Below are positions 17,366 through 25,607 of a stretch of 51,637 nt of DNA, piece after piece (the stretch's first letter is position 1; each line of letters begins with the position of its first letter). A program made the position numbers and the translations under genes. Location: positions 1 to 51,637 of the forward strand of contig CAAFUN010000066.1 of assembly GCA_900766195.1 (NCBI GenBank), given 5' to 3'. Source of the DNA: an uncultured Bacteroides sp. Its GTDB lineage: Bacteria > Bacteroidota > Bacteroidia > Bacteroidales > Bacteroidaceae. The notes under the pieces were generated by a model. That model saw nothing but the letters and a program-made list of their open reading frames with translations. It was not told the DNA's origin and made no database searches.

Positions 17366-17424
17366 ATTCTTTTATTAAAGTCCATGTAGCTTTTTTGTAT
17401 GTATAATAACACCTCTCTGCACGG

Positions 17425-17453
17425 CAAAATTACATAAACTCTATTAATAACAA
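17425..17453 (-). promoter_or_regulatory. Promoter of the TnpR-like/miaA unit
   Basis: On the minus strand: TTG (17451-17453), an 18-base spacer, then TAATTTTG (17425-17432), matching TAnnTTTG. The first start codon follows about 60 bases downstream at 17365. Confidence 0.65.
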
Positions 17454-17480
17454 AGTTCTTTATTAATTTTTTCTTTACTA

Positions 17481-18248
17481 TTATTTTATAATGCCTCGTT
17501 CCGAACTATTGATAAACTTAATAATATATTCTATTTCGGGACTCATCGTGATTTCTTCTTCTATTTTCTTAAGTGCGTCTGTCGTATTTAAACCACTTTG
17601 ATAAATAATGCGATATGCGTTATGAATATTCTCAATGGTTTCATTAGAGAAACCGCGACGTCGCAATCCCACGATATTTATGCCGCAATAAGCTATAGGG
17701 TCGCGTCCGGCAATGATGTATGGAGGGATGTCTTTACTGAAGCGGCAGCCCCCTTGGATAATGCCATATCCTCCTACTTTGCAAAACTGGTGTACTAAAA
17801 CGCTGGCGCTGATTAGTGAATTGTCATCAATAACAATTTCACCGGCCATTTTCGTGGAGTTCCCTATAATACAACCACTTCCAATCGAAGCATCGTGTGC
17901 CACATGCACTGATTCCATAAGCAGGTTATTATTGCCTATTTGGGTCATTCCTTTAGCAGCAGTTCCTCTGTTGATCGTTACATTTTCACGTATAGTGTTG
18001 TTGTTTCCTATTTCGGCAATAGTATCTTCTCCTTTAAATTTCAGATCCTGAGGAATGGCTCCTATGACGGCACCCGGGAATATTGTATTTCCGTTCCCTA
18101 ATCGAGAACCGTATAGGATATTCACATTTGCCATTATTTTATTGTCGTCTCCTATTATTACATTCTTGTCGATGAATACAAAAGGAGCTATTTCCACGTT
18201 TTTCCCGATTTGTGCTTCGGGATGAATATACGCTAAGGGACTAATCAT
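17481..18248 (-). CDS. lpxA: UDP-N-acetylglucosamine O-acyltransferase LpxA
   Basis: A 255-residue left-handed beta-helix protein with hexapeptide repeats throughout. It has the family motifs 'IHPEAQIGKNVEIAPFVFID', 'ENVTINRGT' and 'ESVHVAHDASIG' (catalytic His in the last). It transfers an acyl chain from acyl carrier protein to UDP-GlcNAc, the first step of lipid A synthesis. It is the third gene of the lpxD, lpxC-fabZ, lpxA run, nine bases after lpxC-fabZ. Confidence 0.96.
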   Translation of the reverse strand: MISPLAYIHPEAQIGKNVEIAPFVFIDKNVIIGDDNKIMANVNILYGSRLGNGNTIFPGAVIGAIPQDLKFKGEDTIAEIGNNNTIRENVTINRGTAAKGMTQIGNNNLLMESVHVAHDASIGSGCIIGNSTKMAGEIVIDDNSLISASVLVHQFCKVGGYGIIQGGCRFSKDIPPYIIAGRDPIAYCGINIVGLRRRGFSNETIENIHNAYRIIYQSGLNTTDALKKIEEEITMSPEIEYIIKFINSSERGIIK

Positions 18249-18257
18249 GTTTTATCT

Positions 18258-19643
18258 TTATTTGTTTTTCACTATTTGCGCCATAAATTCGGTTTCGCAG
18301 ACTACTTTTTCGCCAACAAAAGCGTATCCTTTCATTGTCGATATACCGCGACGGATTGGGCTTTGCAGTTCCACACGGAATACTAATGTATCTCCCGGAA
18401 CTACTTTTTGACGGAACTTCACGCCATCAATTTTCATAAAATAGGTGGAATAGCGTTCGGGCTCATCTACGGAGTTGAGTACCAACAATCCGCCTACCTG
18501 AGCCATGGCCTCCACTTGTAGCACACCCGGCATAACAGGTTCTTGAGGAAAATGACCTTGGAAGAACGGTTCATTCGCCGTAATATTCTTCACGCCCACA
18601 ATATAGTTGGCTCCTATTTCTATAACTTTATCTACCAGTTGGAACGGATAGCGGTGTGGAAGCAATTCGCGAATGCGGTTTACATCCATAATTGGAGGGA
18701 TGTTGCAGTCGTATTGAGGAGCTTGGATTTCGTGCAAACGAATCTCTTTACGCATCTGACGTGCAAACTTGTTATTGATGGTATGTCCGGGACGGGTAGC
18801 AATGATGCGCCCTTTTATGGGCTTCCCTATCAGGGCAAGGTCACCTATTACATCAAGCAATTTATGGCGTGCACACTCGTTGGGCCATACCAAAGGTTTA
18901 TGATTAATGTAACCCAATTGTTTGGCATCCATATGCGGCACACCCATTACATTAGCCAGTTTATCGTATTCCGATTGAGACATTTCGCGCTCATAGATCA
19001 CGATTGCGTTGTCCAGGTCACCTCCTTTGATGAGTCCTGCACGTAGTAAAGGTTCTATTTCGCGTACAAAAACGAAGGTGCGGCTTGCTGCAATTTCATC
19101 TTTGAATTTGGACATGTCCTCAAGAGTGGCAAACTGATTGGGGATAATTGTCGAGTCATAGGATACAAGTACATTCAAACTGAAGTTCTCATCAGGCAGA
19201 ACTATAATAGATGAGCCTGTTTCTTCATCGCGGAATTCTATTTTCGATTTAATGATATAGAAATCTTTAACTGCATTTTGTTCTTCAGTACCAACTTTCT
19301 CTATCTCGTTGACGTAGTATTGTGCACTGCCGTCGAGTATTGGAAATTCAGGTCCGTTCACCTGGATCAGACAGTTGTCTATTCCCAATGCGTAGAGGGC
19401 AGCCATGCCGTGCTCTACAGTGCTCACTCTTGCGTCGTTTTTACAGAGTACAGTACCGCGTGTGGTTTCTATCACATTGTCTGCAATTGCATCAATAAGC
19501 GGCTGTCCTTCCAAATCCATACGCTGGATTTTATATCCATGATTTTCCGGAGCCGGATTGAAAGTAACTGTTAGGTTAAGTCCTGTATGAAGGCCTTTTC
19601 CACTTAGTGAAAAGCTATCTTTCAGCGTCTTTTGTTTCAACAT
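18258..19643 (-). CDS. lpxC/fabZ: Bifunctional UDP-3-O-acyl-GlcNAc deacetylase / 3-hydroxyacyl-ACP dehydratase (LpxC-FabZ)
   Basis: A 461-residue fusion. The N-terminal about 300 residues are LpxC, with 'STVEHGMAAL', 'EFPILDGSA' and the zinc/catalytic motif 'ARHKLLDVIGDLALIG'. The C-terminal about 150 residues are FabZ, with 'LLPHRYPFQLVDKV' (catalytic His) and 'GHFPQEPVMPGVLQVEAMAQ' (catalytic Glu). The fusion is typical of Bacteroidetes and joins the committed step of lipid A synthesis to a fatty-acid elongation enzyme. It is three bases after lpxD. Confidence 0.97.
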   Translation of the reverse strand: MLKQKTLKDSFSLSGKGLHTGLNLTVTFNPAPENHGYKIQRMDLEGQPLIDAIADNVIETTRGTVLCKNDARVSTVEHGMAALYALGIDNCLIQVNGPEFPILDGSAQYYVNEIEKVGTEEQNAVKDFYIIKSKIEFRDEETGSSIIVLPDENFSLNVLVSYDSTIIPNQFATLEDMSKFKDEIAASRTFVFVREIEPLLRAGLIKGGDLDNAIVIYEREMSQSEYDKLANVMGVPHMDAKQLGYINHKPLVWPNECARHKLLDVIGDLALIGKPIKGRIIATRPGHTINNKFARQMRKEIRLHEIQAPQYDCNIPPIMDVNRIRELLPHRYPFQLVDKVIEIGANYIVGVKNITANEPFFQGHFPQEPVMPGVLQVEAMAQVGGLLVLNSVDEPERYSTYFMKIDGVKFRQKVVPGDTLVFRVELQSPIRRGISTMKGYAFVGEKVVCETEFMAQIVKNK

Positions 19644-19646
19644 AGG

Positions 19647-20687
19647 TTACTTATTTAAAAGTCGTTTTAATTCTTCTACTTCTTTACGGAGATTATGTGT
19701 TTCCAGATAGATATCCGGAATCTTCTTGTATACGGCGGCGGCTTTGTAATAGGCTCTCAATTCAATGGGAGGAGTACCTATCAACTGACTTCCGTCTTTG
19801 ATATTTCCGGGAACACCCGATTGGGCACCCAAATTTACTTTATTGCCTATATGAATGTGTCCTGCAAGTCCTACCTGACCGCCAAACATACACCATTCGC
19901 CTACTTTTGCTGAGCCGGCAATGCCTACCTGAGCTGCCATAACTGTATTTGAACCTACTTCTACATTATGGGCTATTTGGATAAGGTTATCCAGTTTCAC
20001 TCCTTTATGTATAATAGTAGCGCCCATTGTAGCACGGTCTATGCAGGTATTGGCGCCTATTTCTACATCATCTTCTAAGATGACGATACCTATTTGAGGT
20101 ATTTTCTCATAGCCTTCGGGGGTGGGGGCAAAGCCAAAGCCGTCTGCACCGATCACTACGCCCGAATGAAGTATACAATTATTGCCTATCCGGCAGTCAT
20201 TATATATGTTTACACTAGAATAGATCGTACAGTTACTTCCTATTTTAGCCTGATCTCCAACGTAAGTATGAGGATATATTTGAGTGTTATCTCCAATTGT
20301 AACTCCTGCACCAATACATGCAAAAGGGCCTACATAGACATCCTTTCCTAGTATGGCATCTGCTGCCACCGAAGCCATAGGATCAATGCCTGTTTTCTTT
20401 GGTTTGCTTTGTTCGTAAAGCGTTAAAAGTTTGGCTAAACTTTCGTAGGCATTGTCTACTTTAATTAGAGTAGCTTTTACTTCTTGCTCTGGCTCGAAGT
20501 CTTTATTCACTAGCACAATGCTGGCTTGTGTATTATAGATGTAAGAAGTGTATTTTGGATTGGAGAGAAAGGATAATGCACCTGGTATACCTTCTTCTAT
20601 TTTAGCAAAAGTGTGTACCGTGGCATTTTCATCTCCTATGATTTCTCCTTGTATAAAGGTTGCAATTTGCTTGGCCGAAAACTCCAT
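19647..20687 (-). CDS. lpxD: UDP-3-O-acylglucosamine N-acyltransferase LpxD
   Basis: A 346-residue protein with the N-terminal uridine-binding domain ('FAKIEEGIPGALSFLSNPKY'), a long left-handed beta-helix and a C-terminal helix. 'DGFGFAPTPEGYEKIPQIG' and 'IAHNVEVGSNTVMAAQVGIAG' (catalytic His) identify LpxD. It adds the second acyl chain in lipid A synthesis. It is the first gene of the lpx unit, 85 bases downstream of the HD gene. Confidence 0.97.
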   Translation of the reverse strand: MEFSAKQIATFIQGEIIGDENATVHTFAKIEEGIPGALSFLSNPKYTSYIYNTQASIVLVNKDFEPEQEVKATLIKVDNAYESLAKLLTLYEQSKPKKTGIDPMASVAADAILGKDVYVGPFACIGAGVTIGDNTQIYPHTYVGDQAKIGSNCTIYSSVNIYNDCRIGNNCILHSGVVIGADGFGFAPTPEGYEKIPQIGIVILEDDVEIGANTCIDRATMGATIIHKGVKLDNLIQIAHNVEVGSNTVMAAQVGIAGSAKVGEWCMFGGQVGLAGHIHIGNKVNLGAQSGVPGNIKDGSQLIGTPPIELRAYYKAAAVYKKIPDIYLETHNLRKEVEELKRLLNK

Positions 20688-20772
20688 TTTAATTCATATT
20701 TTAGATAACTTGATGTCGCAAATAACGGACTTTTTTTTTATATATCCTTATTGCTACATGAATATTTTATAC

Positions 20773-22002
20773 TTACTTATGCAAACGTTGGTAGCACAGA
20801 TAGTACTTCTTTACTTTCTTTGAGAGCAAAGAGATATTGAACATATCCGATGCATCTGCTATGTTTTTTGTACTTCCATCGCTATATAATATGTCAATGC
20901 TGTCATCTGCCGGGTTATACATGTTCTTCTCAATGCTGGGGGTAGAGATAAAATAACTCGCTTCGGAGAGAGAAATATCCAGTTGCTGACTGATGCGCAA
21001 AGTTAGCTCTTTTTTCCGTTCTTCACTTATTGGCTCGGTGGAAATTTCCACTTTAAAGATATTCCTGTTTACCATTCCTCTGCTCAGCGTGGATAGAACT
21101 TTATCAGAATGGGTGCACCACACCTTTAGTGAAGTCCATATATCGTTATCGTCCAGCTTGATATAATTATCAAGACAATCGGGGTTGTTGTAGAAAAGAT
21201 CGCGGTTGATGTCGTTGTACAGGAAGAAGTGCAGGGCAGGGGAGGCAAAGAGTTCCACTCCTTTGCTAGCCAGTTCTTTGGCACGGAGAAGGGCGCTGAT
21301 CAGCATCTTCTCATAGGCTACGGATGTTTTGTGTAGATACACCTGCCAATACATCAGACGGCGCGAAGTGAGGAAGTTCTCTATCGAATAGATTCCTTTG
21401 GATTCCACCACCAACTGGTCGTCTTTCACATCAAGCATTTTTATGATGCGTGCCGACCCGATGTTGCCCTCGGTTACTCCCGTATAAAAGCTATCGCGTC
21501 GTAAATAGTCCAATCGGTCCATGTCCAACTGTCCGCTGACGAGCTGATGCAGAAAGCGTTTGGGATATTCGTCTTTAAATATCTGAATGGCCAACGTAAG
21601 TACTCCGTTCATTTCCTTATTGATGCGTTCCATCAGCATCAATGAGATATCTTCGTGGCTCACGCCTTTTGCAATGGTATCTTCGAGTACATGCGAAAAT
21701 GGTCCGTGACCGATATCGTGCATTAGTATGGCAGCTTGCACGGCTTCTGCTTCACTGTCGAAAATGAAATTTCCTTTAGTGGTGAGGTTTTGAATAGCTT
21801 CCGTCATCAGATAGAAGGCACCCAACGAATGCTGAAAACGCGTATGCTGAGCTCCGGGGTAGACCACCGAAGAGAGTCCGAGTTGCTTAATACGGTTCAG
21901 ACGTTGCAATAAAGGATGGCGGACGATGTCATATAGTAATCCTTTAGGAATATTGATAAAGCCAAAGACCGGATCATTTATTATTTTTCTTTCTTGAGAC
22001 AT
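20773..22002 (-). CDS. HD-domain phosphohydrolase (dGTPase-like)
   Basis: A 409-residue protein with the metal-binding HD motifs 'TRFQHSLGAFYL', 'AAILMHDIGHGPFSHVLED' and 'LDMDRLDYLRRD'. This is the architecture of YwfO/SAMHD1-like bacterial dNTP hydrolases, which are conserved in Bacteroidetes. The substrate is probably a deoxynucleotide or another phosphorylated nucleotide. It starts 28 bases after pyrF, so may be read from the same transcript. Confidence 0.88.
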   Translation of the reverse strand: MSQERKIINDPVFGFINIPKGLLYDIVRHPLLQRLNRIKQLGLSSVVYPGAQHTRFQHSLGAFYLMTEAIQNLTTKGNFIFDSEAEAVQAAILMHDIGHGPFSHVLEDTIAKGVSHEDISLMLMERINKEMNGVLTLAIQIFKDEYPKRFLHQLVSGQLDMDRLDYLRRDSFYTGVTEGNIGSARIIKMLDVKDDQLVVESKGIYSIENFLTSRRLMYWQVYLHKTSVAYEKMLISALLRAKELASKGVELFASPALHFFLYNDINRDLFYNNPDCLDNYIKLDDNDIWTSLKVWCTHSDKVLSTLSRGMVNRNIFKVEISTEPISEERKKELTLRISQQLDISLSEASYFISTPSIEKNMYNPADDSIDILYSDGSTKNIADASDMFNISLLSKKVKKYYLCYQRLHK

Positions 22003-22030
22003 GTCTGGTAATTAATAACTAACTCGTTCG

Positions 22031-22855
22031 TTATAGAATGACTTTTAATAGTCTTTCCATTTGCTGCTGCACTTCCTGAGCGGCTTGTTGTGCCGCTTGG
22101 GCAAATTTCTCTGTGTTATCGGCATAAATAATGGCACGGCTGGAGTTGACGATCAACCCGCAGGTGGCGTTCATGCCGTACTTGCAGACTTCATCGAGCG
22201 AACCGCCTTGTGCACCTACACCGGGAACAAGAAGGAAATGATTGGGGACAATTTTGCGTATGTCTTCAAAGGCTTGTCCTTGCGTGGCACCTACCACATA
22301 CATCATCCGTTCGTCATCCGCCCATTCTTGTGACTTGCGAAGCACTTTCTCAAAGAGTCGCTCGCCTTTGGCATCTTCTGTCAGCTGGAAGTCGTGCGAA
22401 CCTTTGTTACTGGTCAGTGCCAGCAGAATGACCCATTTCTCAGGGTAAGTCAGGAAAGGTGTAACGCTGTCTTCGCCCATATAAGGAGCTACGGTTACAG
22501 AGTCAATATCCAGCTCGTCGAAGAATGTGCGGGCATACATGGCAGAAGTGTTTCCGATGTCTCCACGCTTGGCATCTGCTATGATAAACTGGTCTTTATA
22601 ATTTTCTTTGAGGTAGCGCACTGTCTTTTCAAAGGCTATCCACCCTTTCACACCCATGCTTTCATAGAAAGCCAGATTGGGTTTGTAGGCAATGCACAAA
22701 TGAGCAGTGGCGTCAATAATTGCTTTGTTAAAGGCAAATATAGGGTCTTCTTCTTTCAGCAGGTGTGCCGGAATCTTCTTGATATCGGTATCCAAGCCTA
22801 CACAGAGAAATGACTTTTTACGTTTTATGTTTTCAAATAATTCTTGCTTATTCAC
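22031..22855 (-). CDS. pyrF: Orotidine 5'-phosphate decarboxylase (long-form PyrF)
   Basis: A 274-residue enzyme of the longer OMPdecase subfamily. Catalytic motif 'FIIADAKRGDIGNTSAMYA' carries the Lys/Asp pair, with 'LLVPGVGAQGG' and 'VNSSRAIIYA' near the C-terminus for phosphate binding. It makes UMP from OMP, the last step of pyrimidine synthesis. It lies 175 bases downstream of prfA, and the gap holds a GTGATTAG-type repeat. Confidence 0.96.
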   Translation of the reverse strand: MNKQELFENIKRKKSFLCVGLDTDIKKIPAHLLKEEDPIFAFNKAIIDATAHLCIAYKPNLAFYESMGVKGWIAFEKTVRYLKENYKDQFIIADAKRGDIGNTSAMYARTFFDELDIDSVTVAPYMGEDSVTPFLTYPEKWVILLALTSNKGSHDFQLTEDAKGERLFEKVLRKSQEWADDERMMYVVGATQGQAFEDIRKIVPNHFLLVPGVGAQGGSLDEVCKYGMNATCGLIVNSSRAIIYADNTEKFAQAAQQAAQEVQQQMERLLKVIL

Positions 22856-23030
22856 GTTGGCTAGTGATTAATGGTCAGTGATTGGCGATTTGTAAAACCG
22901 TATGGCATTAAAATCATCTCGCTAATTATCTGGCTCCGATTATTAATTATTTAACTTGCTTAGTTCTTACGTTTAGTGGCAAACGAATGTACAGCGTAGC
23001 CCGCCTGTCACTAAGCAAAAACGCTAATGG

Positions 23031-24143
23031 CTATAGTTCGCTCTCCTTTAACCGTTCAGCATTTTCAGCCACAATCAGGTGGTCGATGCAATCCTGAATA
23101 TCGCCGTCCATAAAGGCAGCGAGGTTATATATGGTATAGTTAATGCGATGGTCGGTGATGCGTCCCTGCGGATAATTGTAGGTACGTATCTTGGCCGAAC
23201 GGTCGCCCGTAGATACCATTGTCTTACGTTTGGAGGCAATGTCGTCCACGTATTTCTGATGCTCTTTATCGTAGATGAAAGTACGCAAGCGCGAGAGTGC
23301 CCGTTCCTTATTTTTAGGCTGGTCACGCGTTTCGGTACATTCTATCAATATCTCTTCTACTACTCCGGTGTTGGGGTTCTTCCAGTTGTAACGCAAACGT
23401 ACGCCGGATTCCACCTTATTTACGTTCTGACCGCCGGCTCCACCGCTTCGGAAGGTATCCCATTTTATTTCGCCTTCGTTGATTACCACATCAAACTCTT
23501 CTGCTTCGGGCAGTACGGCAACCGATGCAGCCGAGGTATGAACTCGTCCCTGAGTTTCAGTGGCTGGTACGCGTTGTACGCGATGCACGCCCGATTCGTA
23601 TTTTAGCGTACCGTATACGTTATCGCCTGTCACGCTACAAATAATTTCTTTAAATCCACCTGCCGCACCCTCGTTGGCGCTGGATATCTCGAGTCTCCAT
23701 CCTTTGTTCTCACAAAATTTGGTGTACATGCGAAACAAGTCTCCTGCAAAGATAGCAGCTTCGTCACCACCCGTACCGCCACGTATTTCCAATATGGCGT
23801 TGCGTCCGTCTTGCGGATCGGTGGGTACCAGCAGGAGTTTGATTTCTTCTTCCAGCTCCGGCTGACGCTTCTGGCAGAGATCCAACTCTTCGCGAGCCAT
23901 ATCACGCATTTCTACGTCGGTCTCATTGGTAATGATCTCTTTTGCTTCTTCAATGCCATTGAGTACCTGAAGGTATTCTTTACGGGCATCCATCAAGTCG
24001 CCAAGTTCTTTATACTCTTTGGTGAGCTTTACGTAGCGCTTTTGATCGGCAATCACAGCCGGGTCGGTAATCAGTGTAGATATCTCTTCAAAGCGGGCAA
24101 CAAGCCCGTCTAATTTTTCGAGTATGGTATTGTTTTCTGCCAT
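23031..24143 (-). CDS. prfA: Peptide chain release factor 1
   Basis: A 370-residue class-I release factor. It has the GGQ motif ('SGGAGGQNVNK') needed for peptidyl-tRNA hydrolysis, and the stop-codon recognition region with 'RVPATETQGRVHTSA', consistent with RF1. It terminates translation at UAA and UAG. It follows purM by eight bases, an order conserved in Bacteroides. Confidence 0.97.
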   Translation of the reverse strand: MAENNTILEKLDGLVARFEEISTLITDPAVIADQKRYVKLTKEYKELGDLMDARKEYLQVLNGIEEAKEIITNETDVEMRDMAREELDLCQKRQPELEEEIKLLLVPTDPQDGRNAILEIRGGTGGDEAAIFAGDLFRMYTKFCENKGWRLEISSANEGAAGGFKEIICSVTGDNVYGTLKYESGVHRVQRVPATETQGRVHTSAASVAVLPEAEEFDVVINEGEIKWDTFRSGGAGGQNVNKVESGVRLRYNWKNPNTGVVEEILIECTETRDQPKNKERALSRLRTFIYDKEHQKYVDDIASKRKTMVSTGDRSAKIRTYNYPQGRITDHRINYTIYNLAAFMDGDIQDCIDHLIVAENAERLKESEL

Positions 24144-24151
24144 TCGTTCTA

Positions 24152-25321
24152 TTAATAGTTGAATTCTCCGAATTCACTCTTGATAATCAATTCTTTTTTA
24201 TTGCTTTCTTCCACTCGTCCCACAATCTGCGCGTCGATATTGAAGCTTTTGCTGAGGGCAATCACTTCCTCGGCATGCTCGGGTGAGAGATAAACTTCAA
24301 GGCGATGTCCCATGTTGAACACTTTGTACATCTCTGCCCAGTCGGTATTGCTCTGTTCCTTTATGGTACGGAACAATGGAGGCACTGCAAACAGATTGTC
24401 CTTTATTACGCGACAGTTGTCGCCGATAAAATGCAGTACTTTGGTCTGCGCACCACCCGAGCAATGCACCATGCCGTGTATTTCGGGACGTAGCGCATCC
24501 AGCAGCTTTTTCACCACCGGTGCGTAGGTGCGGGTGGGAGAGAGTACCAGTTTGCCGGCATTGAGCGGACTGCCTTCAACGGCATCCGTCAGTTTGAGTT
24601 TGCCGCTGTACACTAGCTCGTCCGGCACTGCCTTATCAAAACTCTCGGGATATTTCTCTGCAAGGTATTTTGAAAATACGTCATGGCGCGCACTGGTTAG
24701 TCCGTTGCTGCCCATGCCACCGTTATATTCCTTTTCATAAGTAGCCTGTCCGTAGGACGCAAGACCCACAATCACATCTCCGGGACGGATGTTGGCATTG
24801 TCAATCACATCGCTGCGTTTCATGCGGCAAGTCACTGTGCTGTCCACAATGATTGTACGCACGAGGTCGCCCACATCGGCTGTTTCACCACCTGTGGCAT
24901 ATACGCCCACCCCCATTTCACGGAGTTCGGCAAGCAACTCGTCGGTACCGTTGATAATGGCAGAAATCACTTCACCCGGAATGAGCAGCTTGTTGCGCCC
25001 AATGGTGGAAGATATCAGGATATTGTCTACGGCACCTACACAGAGCAGATCGTCAATATTCATGATCAGTGCATCTTGTGCAATGCCTTTCCATACGGAT
25101 AAGTCCCCGGTCTCTTTCCAATACAAATAAGCCAATGACGATTTCGTTCCGGCACCGTCGGCATGCATAATGTTGCAATACTCGGGGTCACCGCCCAGAA
25201 TATCGGGAATGATTTTACAGAAAGCTTGAGGAAAGATACCTTTGTCGATGTTTTTGATGGCGTTGTGCACATCTTCTTTAGATGCGCTGACGCCTCGCAT
25301 CATGTATCGCTGATTACTCAT
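24152..25321 (-). CDS. purM: AIR synthase (phosphoribosylformylglycinamidine cyclo-ligase)
   Basis: A 389-residue PurM-type protein, somewhat longer than the roughly 345 residues of the Escherichia coli enzyme. Motifs are 'MHADGAGTKSSLAY', 'IMNIDDLLCVGA' and 'YATGGETADVGDLVRT'. It closes the imidazole ring to give aminoimidazole ribotide in purine synthesis. It is the first gene of the purM-prfA unit and has a -7 element just upstream. Confidence 0.92.
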   Translation of the reverse strand: MSNQRYMMRGVSASKEDVHNAIKNIDKGIFPQAFCKIIPDILGGDPEYCNIMHADGAGTKSSLAYLYWKETGDLSVWKGIAQDALIMNIDDLLCVGAVDNILISSTIGRNKLLIPGEVISAIINGTDELLAELREMGVGVYATGGETADVGDLVRTIIVDSTVTCRMKRSDVIDNANIRPGDVIVGLASYGQATYEKEYNGGMGSNGLTSARHDVFSKYLAEKYPESFDKAVPDELVYSGKLKLTDAVEGSPLNAGKLVLSPTRTYAPVVKKLLDALRPEIHGMVHCSGGAQTKVLHFIGDNCRVIKDNLFAVPPLFRTIKEQSNTDWAEMYKVFNMGHRLEVYLSPEHAEEVIALSKSFNIDAQIVGRVEESNKKELIIKSEFGEFNY

Positions 25322-25349
25322 GAGTTGATGGTTTGTTCAATTGAATGCG

Positions 25350-25357
25350 CAAAGTTA
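25350..25357 (-). promoter_or_regulatory. -7 element of the purM operon
   Basis: TAACTTTG on the minus strand, matching TAnnTTTG, 28 bases before the purM start codon. The -33 region is not a clear TTG, so the exact promoter strength is uncertain. Confidence 0.5.
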
Positions 25358-25485
25358 GTAATTATTCTGCAGATAGACATTATACGTGGTTTTTTTTGTC
25401 TCTCGTCTTGCTCAAACCCACCAGCTTATCTTCTCTGTAAGTATGTGTCTGTCTACTACAGCTGCTTTTCTTTTAATTTGATGAG

Positions 25486-25499
25486 ATATCTTCAGATAT
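25486..25499. promoter_or_regulatory. Palindrome upstream of the oleate hydratase gene
   Basis: ATATCT-TC-AGATAT, perfect six-base arms, about 110 bases before the oleate hydratase start and in the gap shared with purM. It is a candidate operator for a fatty-acid-responsive or other regulator, but no regulator gene is adjacent. Confidence 0.35.
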
Positions 25500-25607
25500 T
25501 TACCATCTGTCCAATTAGTTAACTTTCAAAAAAAGCAGAAACTTTTATGTTTTTAGTTTTGTTGGATATAAAAATATCAATAATTTATTTCATAAAAAAC
25601 AATAACT

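Noticed and set aside
18543..19046. A 167-residue plus-strand frame
   Set aside because: It is the reverse of lpxC-fabZ, whose catalytic motifs are intact.
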